Source: Lachnospiraceae bacterium
GTDB lineage: Bacteria; Bacillota; Clostridia; Lachnospirales; Lachnospiraceae
DNA length: 32,073 bases
Direction of reading: 5' to 3'
Assembly: GCA_024403235.1 (NCBI GenBank)
Contig: JAKSSF010000030.1
Span: 1-32,073 of the forward strand
In this document: in pieces, positions 8,771 to 17,403 of the stretch
How positions within the stretch are numbered: the first letter of the stretch is position 1
Layout: each line of letters opens with the position of its first letter
Program-made: the position numbers and the translations under genes
The notes under the pieces: model-generated
Told to the model about the DNA's origin: nothing
What the model saw: only the letters and a program-made list of their open reading frames with translations
Databases searched by the model: none

Positions 8771-8799
8771 TTGCAAAGGCCAATAGTTTGTTGTATGAT
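8771..8799 (+). promoter_or_regulatory. argG: argG promoter
   Basis: TTGCAA (8771-8776) and TATGAT (8794-8799) are 17 bp apart. A weak operator-like copy (8755-8770) abuts the -35. The ~65-nt leader holds a small hairpin, TATCAG/CTGATA at 8828-8845, ahead of the AGGAGG ribosome site at about 8862. Confidence 0.65.
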
Positions 8800-8872
8800 A
8801 AGAACTAGGTTTTAGAAAAACAAACACTATCAGTTTTTACTGATACAATAAAAAATACTTTAGGAGGATAGT

Positions 8873-10093
8873 ATGAAAGAAAAAGTTATTTTAGCCTATT
8901 CCGGCGGTTTGGATACCACAGCCATTATTCCTTGGTTAAAGGAAAATTTTGATTACGAAGTAGTTTGCGTCTGCATCGACTGTGGACAAGGAGAAGAATT
9001 GGATGGTTTGGAAGAACGCGCAAAATCTTGCGGTGCTGCCAAATTATACATTGAAGATGTGGTAGATGAATTCTGTGATGAATACATCGTTCCTTGTGTA
9101 CAGGCCCATGCCGTTTATGAAAACAAATACTTATTAGGTACTTCTATGGCAAGACCTGTCATTGCAAAACGATTGGTAGAAATCGCCAGAAAAGAAGGGG
9201 CTACCGCAATTTGCCATGGTGCAACCGGTAAGGGAAATGACCAGATTCGTTTCGAGCTTGGCATCAAGGCTTTGGCTCCTGACTTAAAAATCATTGCAGC
9301 TTGGAGAAATGATGCTTGGACTATGAATTCCCGTGAAGAAGAAATTGAATACTGTAAAGCACACGGTATTCATCTTCCATTCTCTGCGGATAGCAGCTAC
9401 AGCCGTGATCGTAACCTTTGGCACATCAGCCATGAAGGTTTGGAATTGGAAGATCCTGCAAATGAACCTAACTTTGAACATCTGTTAGTATTAGGTACCA
9501 CTCCTGAGAAAGCACCTAATGAAGGCGAATATGTAACCATTTCTTTTGAAAAAGGTATTCCTACTGCTGTAAATGGAAAAGCAATGAAAGTATCTGATGT
9601 TATCCGCACCTTAAATGAAATGGGTGGAAAGCATGGTATTGGTATTGTAGATATCGTAGAAAACCGTGTTGTTGGTATGAAATCCCGTGGTGTATATGAA
9701 ACTCCCGGTGGAACCATCCTTTACGAAGCACATCAGCAGTTAGAAGAATTGATTTTGGATCGTGATACCTATGCATTAAAGGCTGATATGGGTAACAAAT
9801 TAGCACAGATTGTATATGAAGGAAAATGGTTTACTCCTCTTCGTGAAGCAGTACAGGCTTTCATCCAATCTACTCAGGAATATGTTACCGGTGAAGTAAA
9901 ATTCAAACTTTACAAAGGTAACATCATTAAAGCAGGTACTACTTCTCCTTATTCTTTATACAACGAAAGTATTGCAAGTTTCACAACCGGTGATTTATAT
10001 GATCATCACGATGCAGAAGGTTTCATTAACCTGTTCGGTTTATCTTGCAAAGTTCGTGCTATGAAGATGCAGGAAGTAAATGGAAAGAACTAA
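8873..10093 (+). CDS. argG: Argininosuccinate synthase
   Basis: Condenses citrulline and aspartate with ATP. The 406-residue protein opens with the PP-loop [16 protein letters not shown] (S9-G-G-L-D-T14). Other family segments include [18 protein letters not shown], which contacts citrulline and [23 protein letters not shown], and [23 protein letters not shown]. It is preceded by AGGAGG. The partner lyase gene argH is not in the window. It is followed 30 bp later by a small membrane protein gene in the same direction. Confidence 0.97.
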   Translation: MKEKVILAYSGGLDTTAIIPWLKENFDYEVVCVCIDCGQGEELDGLEERAKSCGAAKLYIEDVVDEFCDEYIVPCVQAHAVYENKYLLGTSMARPVIAKRLVEIARKEGATAICHGATGKGNDQIRFELGIKALAPDLKIIAAWRNDAWTMNSREEEIEYCKAHGIHLPFSADSSYSRDRNLWHISHEGLELEDPANEPNFEHLLVLGTTPEKAPNEGEYVTISFEKGIPTAVNGKAMKVSDVIRTLNEMGGKHGIGIVDIVENRVVGMKSRGVYETPGGTILYEAHQQLEELILDRDTYALKADMGNKLAQIVYEGKWFTPLREAVQAFIQSTQEYVTGEVKFKLYKGNIIKAGTTSPYSLYNESIASFTTGDLYDHHDAEGFINLFGLSCKVRAMKMQEVNGKN

Positions 10094-10123
10094 GACTGTC
10101 CGCTCTATTTTAGAAAGAACTAT

Positions 10124-10420
10124 ATGAAAGTTATTGTATATTTATTGATTTATCTATTGGTGCTAAATCTTTTTGAACTTACGCTCATGGGGATTGATAA
10201 GCAAAAGGCCAAAAGAAATGTTTTTCGTATTTCAGAAGCCAATCTCTTTTTGGTCGCCATATTGGGTGGCAGTATTGGTGGTATTTTAGGGATGCACCTT
10301 TTTCATCACAAAACAAGGAAATGGTATTTTGTGTACGGCATGCCGGCCATTTTGGTTGTGCAAATCCTACTGGTACTTTTCCTACTATTCTATTCACCAA
10401 TAGAAATAAAACTGTTATAA
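10124..10420 (+). CDS. DUF1294 small membrane protein
   Basis: A 98-residue protein with three or four membrane segments: an N-terminal helix (VIVYLLIYLLVLNLFELTLM), the DUF1294 signature DKQKAKRNVFRISEANLF, the glycine-rich helix LVAILGGSIGGILGMHLF with HHKTRKWYF, and a last hydrophobic helix. Function of the family is unknown. It starts 30 bp after argG and is followed by a strong terminator, so it is probably the second gene of the argG transcript. Confidence 0.85.
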   Translation: MKVIVYLLIYLLVLNLFELTLMGIDKQKAKRNVFRISEANLFLVAILGGSIGGILGMHLFHHKTRKWYFVYGMPAILVVQILLVLFLLFYSPIEIKLL

Positions 10421-10442
10421 ACTGCACTAAAATATGCAAAAG

Positions 10443-10468
10443 AAAACGGATGCCACGGCATCCGTTTT
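10443..10468. terminator. Bidirectional terminator between DUF1294 gene and degV
   Basis: A perfect stem AAAACGGATGCC / GGCATCCGTTTT with a 2-nt apical spacer is followed on plus by TTTTGTTTTATTT and on minus by TTTTCTTTT. It can serve both converging transcripts. Confidence 0.88.
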
Positions 10469-10512
10469 TGTTTTATTTATCTATCTTCATTTATATATCA
10501 TTCTCAGTGCTT

Positions 10513-11352
10513 TTATGCAGTAACAATAATTCCACCATCACTAGCATATAAACTACTTACCCCTCTGGTTTCCACAATATATACCTTTGCAAAGTCTGCT
10601 CGCTTTAACACAAGTTCTTTCATGTATTCTGCTCGCTGTCTATTATTGCAATGGCTGATCATCAAAACTCGCTTCTCTGATTTCACCATTTTTTCTACCA
10701 GGGCATCTGCCATTTTGTTCAGTGCTTTTTTAATCCCAATTCCCTGACCAGCCTGGAAAATAACACCCTGTCGTCCTTCCATAACAGGTTTAATGTTCAA
10801 GGTATTGGCAACCAAAGCCTTGACAGCACTCAAACGACCATTCTTTCGTAAGGCTTCCAAACTATCCAGTACAAAGAAAGTAGCAATTTCACTACGAAAC
10901 TTTTCCAGTTTTTCTACAATTTCTTCAAAACTATATTTTCCACTTTCTTCTAACTCAATTGCCTTTAACGCAATTTGAGTTTCCCCTGTACTGGCTGATT
11001 CAGAGTCAATAACATGGATCTTTTTCTCACCATACTGCTCCAAATACATATCCTTGCCAACAACTGCACTATTATAACTACCACTTAAATGGGACGATAA
11101 AGTAATTACATATACATGCTCTTCCTCACCACCGTAGCTTTCCATATAGCTTTGTGGAGAAGGACAAGCAGATTTGGGACATTCCGGATAGGCTGCAACC
11201 TTCTTTAAAAAAGACAATTGATCAAAGGTTTCATCGTCTATAATAGCTTCCTCTCCAATTTGTAAGGTCAAAGGAATCAATTGAATTTTGGAATGATTTT
11301 TCCATTCCTCCGGCAAATCTCCGCAACTATCCATAACAATTTTATAACTCAT
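10513..11352 (-). CDS. DegV family fatty-acid-binding protein
   Basis: A 279-residue DegV/DAK1-like two-domain protein. It has the N-terminal MDSCGDLPE and IPLTLQIGEEAIIDDETFD, the central PSPQSYMESYG and VITLSSHLSGSYNSAVVG segments, and the VIDSESASTGETQIALKA and ALRKNGRLSAVKALVANTLNIKP signatures typical of this family. DegV/FakB proteins bind a fatty acid and present it to the FakA kinase; several paralogues usually exist. No fakA is in the window. It appears monocistronic. Confidence 0.94.
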   Translation of the reverse strand: MSYKIVMDSCGDLPEEWKNHSKIQLIPLTLQIGEEAIIDDETFDQLSFLKKVAAYPECPKSACPSPQSYMESYGGEEEHVYVITLSSHLSGSYNSAVVGKDMYLEQYGEKKIHVIDSESASTGETQIALKAIELEESGKYSFEEIVEKLEKFRSEIATFFVLDSLEALRKNGRLSAVKALVANTLNIKPVMEGRQGVIFQAGQGIGIKKALNKMADALVEKMVKSEKRVLMISHCNNRQRAEYMKELVLKRADFAKVYIVETRGVSSLYASDGGIIVTA

Positions 11353-11438
11353 ATCTAACTCCTATATATCTGCCTTTTATCCACAGATTTATATTTCTAA
11401 ATGTAGTTTTCATTACTACTTATAGTAGCACCATAGAC

Positions 11439-11897
11439 TTATTTTGTAAAGTCTGGTTTTGACTGGCTCAAATTCGAGTTATGATATCGTCTGTCAAAAG
11501 TCACATCTTGATCAAACCATTCCGGTGGGATAAAGTGATTTGCCTCTTCTTCCGTAGGAAATTCCACCTCAGCAATCTTTAATCCAGCAAAACTATCTTC
11601 AAAAATATCCAGTTCGATGGTATAAGGCTCACAAGGAATGAGATACCTTTTTTTCCGTATAATGTTTCCATCTGCTTTGGGCAGTAAATGGAAATAACTT
11701 TCTTCATTCAGTGGAAGATTGTATTCCTCTCTGGCTAACATACCACTACCTTTATAGGTTAGGTAATACGTGTCATCCTCCCGTCGTATTCTAACTACAG
11801 GATTTACATTCAAATAGGCCTGTTCTAACAATTTACAGGGATATTTTTCTAACGCTTCCGGCAATTCTTTTATGGTAAATTTTCTTTCGATTTCCAT
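11439..11897 (-). CDS. CYTH-domain protein (triphosphate tunnel metalloenzyme type)
   Basis: A 152-residue protein opening with MEIERKFTIKELP, the EXEXK-type signature of CYTH proteins (here E-I-E-R-K). VRIRREDDTYYLTYKG supplies the basic tunnel residues, IIRKKRYLIP and TIELDIFEDSFAGLKIAEVEF follow in the expected order, and the late FDRRYHN matches the family end. CYTH enzymes act on triphosphates (tripolyphosphate, thiamine triphosphate or ATP to cAMP); bacterial single-domain forms are often tripolyphosphatases. Substrate cannot be told here. It is last in a probable malQ-YkgJ-DUF5721-CYTH run. Confidence 0.9.
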   Translation of the reverse strand: MEIERKFTIKELPEALEKYPCKLLEQAYLNVNPVVRIRREDDTYYLTYKGSGMLAREEYNLPLNEESYFHLLPKADGNIIRKKRYLIPCEPYTIELDIFEDSFAGLKIAEVEFPTEEEANHFIPPEWFDQDVTFDRRYHNSNLSQSKPDFTK

Positions 11898-11931
11898 GCC
11901 ATTCTCCTACTGGACATACAGTTCTCTGTTA

Positions 11932-12426
11932 CTATAATTCTTCCCAGCCAATTCCCTTTTCAGTCAAAAATTGCTTCATCCATTGATCCCAAAGTAAATC
12001 CGGGGTTTTATCCATAATAAAGGTACTAAAAGAAGTTCCCGTAGTTAGTACCAATCCATTCTGATCAAATTTGATTGTCACCAGTAATCCCTTTAAAGCG
12101 GGATTCAGTCCACTACATCCACCCTGTTCCAATAAAGAATAGGAGTCCTCCGGCTTTTGCTGTAAAACCAGTTTCAAAAGAGTTGGTGTCTTTTTTCCTT
12201 TTACCAATTCAAAGCAAATGGGACGAAGCTTTTCCCAGGTAGAAAAGTCATAGACCTCTTCTTCCAGCTCTTCTTTTGTATAAAAATCCGCATTGATACG
12301 ACCATCAATCCAAAAAGAATTGTAGGTATGTATCACACCCTCTTGTACCAAAAAAGAATCCAGCAAAGGAGTAGCTAAAAGCTGTCCCATAAAATTTTTT
12401 ACTTCTTTGATTTGTAATGCAACCAT
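11932..12426 (-). CDS. Conserved hypothetical protein, DUF5721-like
   Basis: A 164-residue cytoplasmic protein without signal peptide or membrane segments. It begins MVALQIKEVKNFMGQLLATPLLDSFL and contains YNSFWIDGRINADFYTKEEL. The pattern resembles a Lachnospiraceae-restricted family annotated DUF5721, recalled rather than searched. It starts 7 bp after the YkgJ-like gene stop, so the two are surely co-transcribed. No function can be assigned. Confidence 0.75.
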   Translation of the reverse strand: MVALQIKEVKNFMGQLLATPLLDSFLVQEGVIHTYNSFWIDGRINADFYTKEELEEEVYDFSTWEKLRPICFELVKGKKTPTLLKLVLQQKPEDSYSLLEQGGCSGLNPALKGLLVTIKFDQNGLVLTTGTSFSTFIMDKTPDLLWDQWMKQFLTEKGIGWEEL

Positions 12427-12433
12427 ACTTACC

Positions 12434-13108
12434 CTACCCCTCTAATCCAATCGAAATCGCATTTCGAATTAATTGGTGTCTCTGATAATACTGAGGATAG
12501 AAGGGCTGATTGGTATCGTAAGGCTTGATAAAAAACATTTCTAGCACAGCCATATTGAAGGATTTCTGTTCTTCCTCTCCGGAATCCTTCAAAAGTGTTC
12601 GAATATCTCGTAGCAAGTCATGCCAGGATAAAACAAATTTTTCATACTGTCCCAATTCCGGAATATCCAACCACTTTTTGATTTTGATTTTAGATTTATT
12701 GGGATAAGGGCATTCCTTTACCTGATGGAAATAAGAAAAGCCGCCCCCTTCATAGATACGCCCTAAAGGAAATAATCTGCAAAAGCCCGGTCGGAAATCA
12801 TGGATAGAGCATCTTCCAGTTTCACTTAGAAAACCGCAGGCATTTGTTTTCTTTTCCATAACAATGTTGGGTAAAATAACGCCTTCCACTACATTCAGTT
12901 CCAGTTTTCCCTGCAAAAGGGCTTCCATATCCCCTTCTATGCCTTTGGTCAATTGGTATACATCGTAAGGATCCAGCACAATGGAAGTACCCATATCTTT
13001 ACAACAAGCACTGCAATCCTTGCAATCATTACAACTAATGCGAACCAAATCCTCTTTGCTATAACGTTTTCCATTGGAAATATCCGACATATTTACATCT
13101 CGAAGCAT
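12434..13108 (-). CDS. YkgJ-family cysteine-cluster (Zn/Fe-chelating) protein
   Basis: A 224-residue protein with an N-terminal Cys cluster, ISCNDCKDCSACCKDMG, and later CGFLSETGRCSIHDFRPGFCRLFPLG. This CxxCxxCxxCC...C...C...RPxxCRxFP arrangement defines the YkgJ/CxxCx(2)CC family, thought to bind zinc or an iron-sulfur cluster. C-terminal residues (~150-224) are not recognisable. Gene order with malQ upstream and DUF5721/CYTH downstream suggests an operon but does not point to a shared pathway. Confidence 0.9.
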   Translation of the reverse strand: MLRDVNMSDISNGKRYSKEDLVRISCNDCKDCSACCKDMGTSIVLDPYDVYQLTKGIEGDMEALLQGKLELNVVEGVILPNIVMEKKTNACGFLSETGRCSIHDFRPGFCRLFPLGRIYEGGGFSYFHQVKECPYPNKSKIKIKKWLDIPELGQYEKFVLSWHDLLRDIRTLLKDSGEEEQKSFNMAVLEMFFIKPYDTNQPFYPQYYQRHQLIRNAISIGLEG

Positions 13109-13150
13109 TCTGTTCCCCTTCTTCTGTACTAAACGATACCCTTCTCTTTT

Positions 13151-14626
13151 CTAAGCTCTGCCGTACTGTACTGCTAATTCCTTCATGTGATTAGCCAATT
13201 TACCGGTCAAAGCGCCTTTCTTCAAACGCCACTTCCAGTTATCTCCCCGTGTAGACGGTGTGTTCACTCTGGCTTCTCCACCTAGTCCCATATAATCCTG
13301 AATAGGAATAATACAGATATCTGCAATAGAAGATAATGCGGCTCTGGCAAAGGCTTCATAGGCCTTACCATCTTCTGAGATAGCTAAATATTCTTTGGAA
13401 TATTTATGGGCCGTTTTATTGGTGCTTTCGTACCAATGTTGCATAGTATCGTTATCATGGGTTCCCGTATAAACCACGCAATTTCTTTTATAATTATGAG
13501 GTAAATAAGCATTCCCTGCCCCACTGTCATAGGCAAACTGCAGTACCTTCATACCAGGGAATCCAGTCTCCTTTACCAACTGCAATACACTTTCTGTTAA
13601 AAATCCCAAATCCTCTGCAATAACAGCCTTTTCTCCTAAGCGTTCCTTCATCACGCGAAACAAATCCATTCCCGGTCCTTTTTCCCAATGTCCATGCTCT
13701 GCCGTCTTATCTCCATAGGGAATGGCATAATACTCATCAAATCCACGGAAATGATCAATACGAAGCACATCATATAATTGATAGCAATAGCCAATTCGTC
13801 GCATCCACCAATCGTATCCGGTTTTCTTATGATAATCCCAACGATATAAAGGATTGCCCCATAACTGTCCTGTGGCAGAAAAAGCATCCGGAGGACATCC
13901 AGCCACAGCTTTTGGTTCTCCTGTCTCTTCTAACTGGAACAAGTCCGGATTTGCCCAGGCATCTGCACTATCTAAGGCTACATAAATGGGAATATCTCCT
14001 ACGATTTCAATCCCCTTTTCATTGGCATATGCTTTTAGCTTCTTCCACTGTTTTGCAAAATAGTATTGCTGAAACTGATAACACTCAATTTCCGGCCACA
14101 ATTTTTCCCGATACTCTGTGATAGTTTCCGGATCTCGAAGTCGAAGCGATTCTTCCCATTCAATCCAATTAATGCCATCTAAAGAATCTTTAATGGCCAT
14201 GTACAGGGAATAATCTTCCAGCCAAAATGCGTTTTCTTCCACAAACCTCTGAAACTCTAAATTTGTAGCTATATTACTTCTCTCATAAGCTTTTTTCAGT
14301 AAAGAAAATCTCCCCTGATAAATACGCTCATAATCCACATATTCCGGATGTCCCACAAACTGACAGTCATTGCATTCCTTTTTTGTCAAAAGCCCTTCTT
14401 TTATTAACTCTTCCAAATCAATATAATAGGGATTTCCCGCAAAAGTTGAAAAAGACTGATAAGGGGAATCCCCATATCCGGTAGGTCCCAGGGGAAGAAT
14501 TTGCCAAAGCTTCTGTCCTGCTTTTTCCAAAAAATCCACAAATTCATAACTTTCTTTTGAAAATGTTCCAATTCCATACTGAGATGGCAGTGAAGAAATG
14601 GGCAATAATACTCCGCTTTTTCTCAT
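13151..14626 (-). CDS. malQ: 4-alpha-glucanotransferase (GH77, amylomaltase)
   Basis: Transfers alpha-1,4-glucan segments between maltooligosaccharides or glycogen-derived chains, freeing glucose. The 491-residue protein carries the GH77 barrel marks: RKSGVLLPISSLPSQYGIG at the start, WQILPLGPTGYGDSPYQ, VGDIPIYVALDSADAWANP, nucleophile D291 in LRIDHFRGF, acid/base E338 in VIAEDLG and D391 in YTGTHDNDT. Length matches the ~490-500 residue bacterial form. It leads a run of three smaller same-strand genes; no other starch gene is near. Confidence 0.96.
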   Translation of the reverse strand: MRKSGVLLPISSLPSQYGIGTFSKESYEFVDFLEKAGQKLWQILPLGPTGYGDSPYQSFSTFAGNPYYIDLEELIKEGLLTKKECNDCQFVGHPEYVDYERIYQGRFSLLKKAYERSNIATNLEFQRFVEENAFWLEDYSLYMAIKDSLDGINWIEWEESLRLRDPETITEYREKLWPEIECYQFQQYYFAKQWKKLKAYANEKGIEIVGDIPIYVALDSADAWANPDLFQLEETGEPKAVAGCPPDAFSATGQLWGNPLYRWDYHKKTGYDWWMRRIGYCYQLYDVLRIDHFRGFDEYYAIPYGDKTAEHGHWEKGPGMDLFRVMKERLGEKAVIAEDLGFLTESVLQLVKETGFPGMKVLQFAYDSGAGNAYLPHNYKRNCVVYTGTHDNDTMQHWYESTNKTAHKYSKEYLAISEDGKAYEAFARAALSSIADICIIPIQDYMGLGGEARVNTPSTRGDNWKWRLKKGALTGKLANHMKELAVQYGRA

Positions 14627-14722
14627 AGTTTATTCCTTTTAAATCATCAATCGTATTTTATTTATTAAAACAACACAACTATCATCATAGCATTCTAAAA
14701 TTCATCTCACAAGTACAAATAC

Positions 14723-14766
14723 AAAAAACTGATAAGTATGGACACTTCTTCGTCCATACTTATCAG
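14723..14766 (-). terminator. Terminator after the cheY-like gene
   Basis: A perfect 15-bp stem (CTGATAAGTATGGAC and its complement, 8-nt loop) is followed on minus by TTTTTTG. It ends just after the response-regulator gene and isolates it from malQ. Confidence 0.92.
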
Positions 14767-14775
14767 TCTAAATTC

Positions 14776-15135
14776 TTAGGCATATATTTTTTGTATAATA
14801 GCCAACACCTCATCATCATCATAAGGTTTCATAATAAAATCGGCTGCCCCATGCTTGATTGCATCCACTACTTTCTCTTTCTGTCCTGCTGCAGAAATCA
14901 TCACTACCTTAATATCCGGATACTTTTCCTTTATCAGTTTCAAGCATTCTAAACCGTTCAGTTTTGGCATAGTAATATCCATCGTTACTAACTCAGGTTG
15001 CAACTCCTTACATTTGATAAAGCCGTCTTCTCCATCTACGGCCTCTGCCAATACTTCGTGACCACCGTCTTCTAAAATCTGGCGGAGCATTTTCCTTGAT
15101 GTTCTAGAATCATCTACAATTAAAATTTTAGCCAT
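14776..15135 (-). CDS. CheY-like single-domain response regulator
   Basis: A 119-residue receiver domain without output domain. Visible residues are D8/D9 (ILIVDDSRTSRKMLRQIL), phospho-acceptor D53 (LVTMDITMPKLNG), S81 in the switch position and K103 (MKPYDDDEV). It starts 25 bp after the CheX-like gene, so the two are likely an operon. No kinase, receptor or flagellar gene is in the window, so its phosphodonor is unknown; a role outside motility is possible. Confidence 0.93.
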   Translation of the reverse strand: MAKILIVDDSRTSRKMLRQILEDGGHEVLAEAVDGEDGFIKCKELQPELVTMDITMPKLNGLECLKLIKEKYPDIKVVMISAAGQKEKVVDAIKHGAADFIMKPYDDDEVLAIIQKIYA

Positions 15136-15160
15136 TTTTTATCTCTCTATACTTTCTTTC

Positions 15161-16048
15161 CTATTTAATAACCTCTACCTTACAATCTACACCAATTCCA
15201 AGCATCGCTGCAGACTGTCCTACATAGATGGGAATTCTCAAAATTTCTTTTCCGGAAATTTTATGAGAAGTATCGCAAAATTCCGGTGGACACATTTCAT
15301 AACTTCCACTATCCTTCTGGCTACTTACATATAAACCATTAATCACATTCAAAAGCTCTCCGATGGCATCTAAAGCATCCATATCAACTACCGCAAATTC
15401 TTCTTTTCCGAAAAGCCTTGCTGTAGGAAGTAAGCCTTCTACTCTACCAGCTAAAATTAACTGATATCCATTTTTGCCTTCTACTGTTTGCATTGCGGAA
15501 TTGTCCATAACACAAGTTTCAATAAGACTTGATTTTCCAATGTAAATATCTCTATCCACGAGGCGAAGCATAGCTCTTATGGCTACACCTGCCAGTTCAC
15601 TATATTGTTGTCCTTCCGACGGCAGGAAAATATGCAAAATATTATCTACATCATCACTCTTTAATGCTTCCATATCAGAAGGGCTTAAATGATTTTCGTT
15701 TTGATATGATACTACCCACTGCTCCAGTTGCTGCAATGTCATAATATTTAGATTTTCAAGCGCCTGTGCAAAAGAAAGGTATGGATTCCCTTGCTTACGA
15801 AGCAGGGTTGCCACCTGTCCTTCTGTCAATAAATTATTTTCTATTGCAATATCTCCGAAGCGCTTATCCATAATTGCCTGAAGCCTGTTCACACGATCCG
15901 CTTCCTTAACGCTCATAAAGCCTTCTGCCACAGCAATTAAACCAAGCTTAACCCTTGATTTTTCCTGCTCTTTCAATATCGCCTTAAACTCTTTTACTGT
16001 TATCACTTCTTTGGACATCAAGTAGTGCCCTAAAATACTTGCTACCAT
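15161..16048 (-). CDS. CheX-like phosphatase with MshEN/GspE-N-like N-terminal repeats
   Basis: A 295-residue protein. The C-terminal ~140-295 region looks like a CheC/CheX fold: the ExxN phosphatase motif is E231-LL-N234 in DAIGELLNVINGLY, and the end RIPIYVGQSAAMLGIGVDCKVEVIK is CheX-like. CheX dephosphorylates CheY-type receivers, and the next gene encodes one. The N-terminal ~90 residues contain three LG..L...G.xT-type repeats (LGHYLMSKEVIT, LGLIAVAEGFMS, FGDIAIENNLLT), as in the N-domains of type II secretion/pilus ATPases, some of which bind cyclic di-GMP. Only the third repeat has the preceding Arg. The pairing of these parts is the odd feature. Confidence 0.82.
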   Translation of the reverse strand: MVASILGHYLMSKEVITVKEFKAILKEQEKSRVKLGLIAVAEGFMSVKEADRVNRLQAIMDKRFGDIAIENNLLTEGQVATLLRKQGNPYLSFAQALENLNIMTLQQLEQWVVSYQNENHLSPSDMEALKSDDVDNILHIFLPSEGQQYSELAGVAIRAMLRLVDRDIYIGKSSLIETCVMDNSAMQTVEGKNGYQLILAGRVEGLLPTARLFGKEEFAVVDMDALDAIGELLNVINGLYVSSQKDSGSYEMCPPEFCDTSHKISGKEILRIPIYVGQSAAMLGIGVDCKVEVIK

Positions 16049-16095
16049 AGTTTATTTATCCCCTATGTATTCTATTTCATACTACTATATTTTAA

Positions 16096-17031
16096 TTATA
16101 AAAAGGAAAATACGCAATACCCAATATAGCTAATTAGCAACAAGATTCCTTGCCATCTGGATACCTTTTTCTTCAAAATAGTTGGCAATAATAATATACC
16201 CATTACAAATAACGCAATTGGCATATCCACTCTGTAGGTAGACGGTTCCATAGGAATGCCACCAATTGCACCAGGAATACCAATGACCAAAAGCATATTT
16301 AAGATATTGGCACCAATAATATTCCCAAGGCCAACATTGGCAAACCCCTTGATTAAAGATACTACTGAAGTAACCAATTCCGGCAAGGATGTACCAAGTG
16401 CAATAAAAGTAACCGCAATCACTCGTTCCGGTACCCCCAAAGCACTGGCAATGGCAATCCCATTATCTACCAAAAGATTGGCACCTACATATAGAAGAGC
16501 TGCACATACTGCCAAAATCACCAACTGTTTTACTACGGAAATATTCTCTTCCGCAGCAGTATCTTCTTCATCACCTTCTTCAGAAGATTTTTTAATATTT
16601 AAATACGCATATAAAGCAAATAATACAAGCAAAGCAATACCGGATATCTGATTGATTTGTCCCGTAAAATTTGATACTGCAATCATTCCCACTAATGTCA
16701 AAAAGAAAAAGGCACTTCTCCATTTTAATGGAAGTACATTTACTTTACTGGTTGGCTTAATTGTCTGTGTAATACCGGCTATCAAAGCAGTGTTACAAAT
16801 AATAGATCCAAAAGCATTTCCCGCTGCAATAGCTGTAGAACCATGAAAAGCAGCTGTGGTAGAAACCAAAATCTCCGGCAAGGTTGTACCTAGGCTAACA
16901 ATGGTTGCCCCTACTACAATTTCCGGTATTCCAAGCTTCTTTGCAATAGCAACTGCCGCATCTACCAAACGATCTCCGCCTAAACAAATAAGCACTAACC
17001 CTAAAACAAATAATGCAATTACTTTAATCAT
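16096..17031 (-). CDS. CaCA-family cation (Na+/Ca2+-type) antiporter
   Basis: A 311-residue membrane protein with about ten helices and the two inverted alpha-repeats of the family: GATIVSLGTTLPEILVSTTA with a following GNAFGSIICNTALI, and TFIALGTSLPELVTSVVS with GNIIGANILNMLLV. These contain the ion-binding Glu and Asn. It resembles YrbG-type exchangers. I use the ATG at 17031; a longer in-frame reading would begin inside the tRNA-Leu gene and is an artefact. A linker (EEGDEEDTAAEEN) separates the halves. Only about 30 bp lie between the tRNA terminator and this start, so its promoter is not evident. Confidence 0.93.
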   Translation of the reverse strand: MIKVIALFVLGLVLICLGGDRLVDAAVAIAKKLGIPEIVVGATIVSLGTTLPEILVSTTAAFHGSTAIAAGNAFGSIICNTALIAGITQTIKPTSKVNVLPLKWRSAFFFLTLVGMIAVSNFTGQINQISGIALLVLFALYAYLNIKKSSEEGDEEDTAAEENISVVKQLVILAVCAALLYVGANLLVDNGIAIASALGVPERVIAVTFIALGTSLPELVTSVVSLIKGFANVGLGNIIGANILNMLLVIGIPGAIGGIPMEPSTYRVDMPIALFVMGILLLPTILKKKVSRWQGILLLISYIGYCVFSFL

Positions 17032-17062
17032 ATTTTCCCTTTCATAGCCCCAAATATTCATA

Positions 17063-17103
17063 GTAAAAAAAATCCCGAAACCACTTTTCTCTTTGGTTTC
17101 GGG
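17063..17103 (-). terminator. Terminator of tRNA-Leu
   Basis: On minus, CCCGAAACCA pairs with TGGTTTCGGG around a short loop and is followed by ATTTTTTTT. It follows the tRNA 3' end by only a few bases. Confidence 0.9.
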
Positions 17104-17106
17104 TAG

Positions 17107-17186
17107 TGCGGATGACAGGAATCGAACCTGCACGGTCTCCCACTAGAACCTAAATCTAGCGCGTCTGCCAGTTCCGCCACATCCGC
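17107..17186 (-). tRNA. tRNA-Leu (UAG anticodon)
   Basis: The minus strand folds as a tRNA: acceptor GCGGATG / CATCCGC with discriminator A, D-arm GGCGGAACTGGCAGACGC, anticodon stem CTAGA-TCTAG around loop TTTAGGT (anticodon TAG), an extended variable region (TGGGAGACC), and T-arm GCAGG-TTCGATT-CCTGT. The long variable segment and the anticodon identify leucine. CCA is not encoded. Confidence 0.93.
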
Positions 17187-17200
17187 GTAGCACGTTTAGA

Positions 17201-17229
17201 ATTATAGTCAAAATTTTCATATATGTCAA
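17201..17229 (-). promoter_or_regulatory. tRNA-Leu promoter
   Basis: On minus, a perfect TTGACA (17224-17229) and perfect TATAAT (17201-17206) are separated by 17 bp, about 15 bp ahead of the tRNA 5' end. This is a fully consensus vegetative promoter. Confidence 0.88.
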
Positions 17230-17266
17230 TGAAAATTTACCCATGTACGTTATTATATAAAATTAT

Positions 17267-17298
17267 AAAAAACCCAGAAGAAAAATCTTCCGGGTTTT
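17267..17298 (-). terminator. Terminator after the PTS/HAD unit
   Basis: On minus, AACCCGGAAGA pairs with TCTTCTGGGTT (one mismatch) and is followed by TTTT. It lies about 105 bp after the HAD gene stop and separates this unit from the tRNA-Leu promoter. Confidence 0.8.
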
Positions 17299-17403
17299 CT
17301 AGGTTCATAACCTTGTTAACAAAGTGATGAAATTTAAGTAGTTCTTCTTGATAAGAGATGTTGCTCCACCAACTCGGTTAGTGAAGCAGCATTTCCTGGG
17401 ATT

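Larger units (their letters stand above)
8526..8872. promoter_or_regulatory. argC/argG divergent control region with repeated ARG-box-like operators
   Basis: This AT-rich gap of 347 bp separates argC (minus) from argG (plus). Read on minus, three near-identical elements occur: TGTATGTTTATGCGTA (8569-8584), TGTATAGTTATGCGAA (8672-8687) and TGTATAAATATGCATA (8723-8738), consensus TGTAT-3N-TATGCRWA. Weaker copies may lie at 8691-8707 and 8755-8770. The elements resemble the AT-rich imperfect palindromes bound by ArgR/AhrC, the arginine repressor. No other gene is seen here. The operator role is inferred from the match to ARG-box style and from position. Confidence 0.75.

Noticed and set aside
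17032-17133. In-frame N-terminal extension of the cation exchanger reading MQVRFLSSALPE
   Set aside because: The extension is a translation of the tRNA-Leu gene and its terminator; the ATG at 17031 with a purine-rich site begins the conserved membrane protein.
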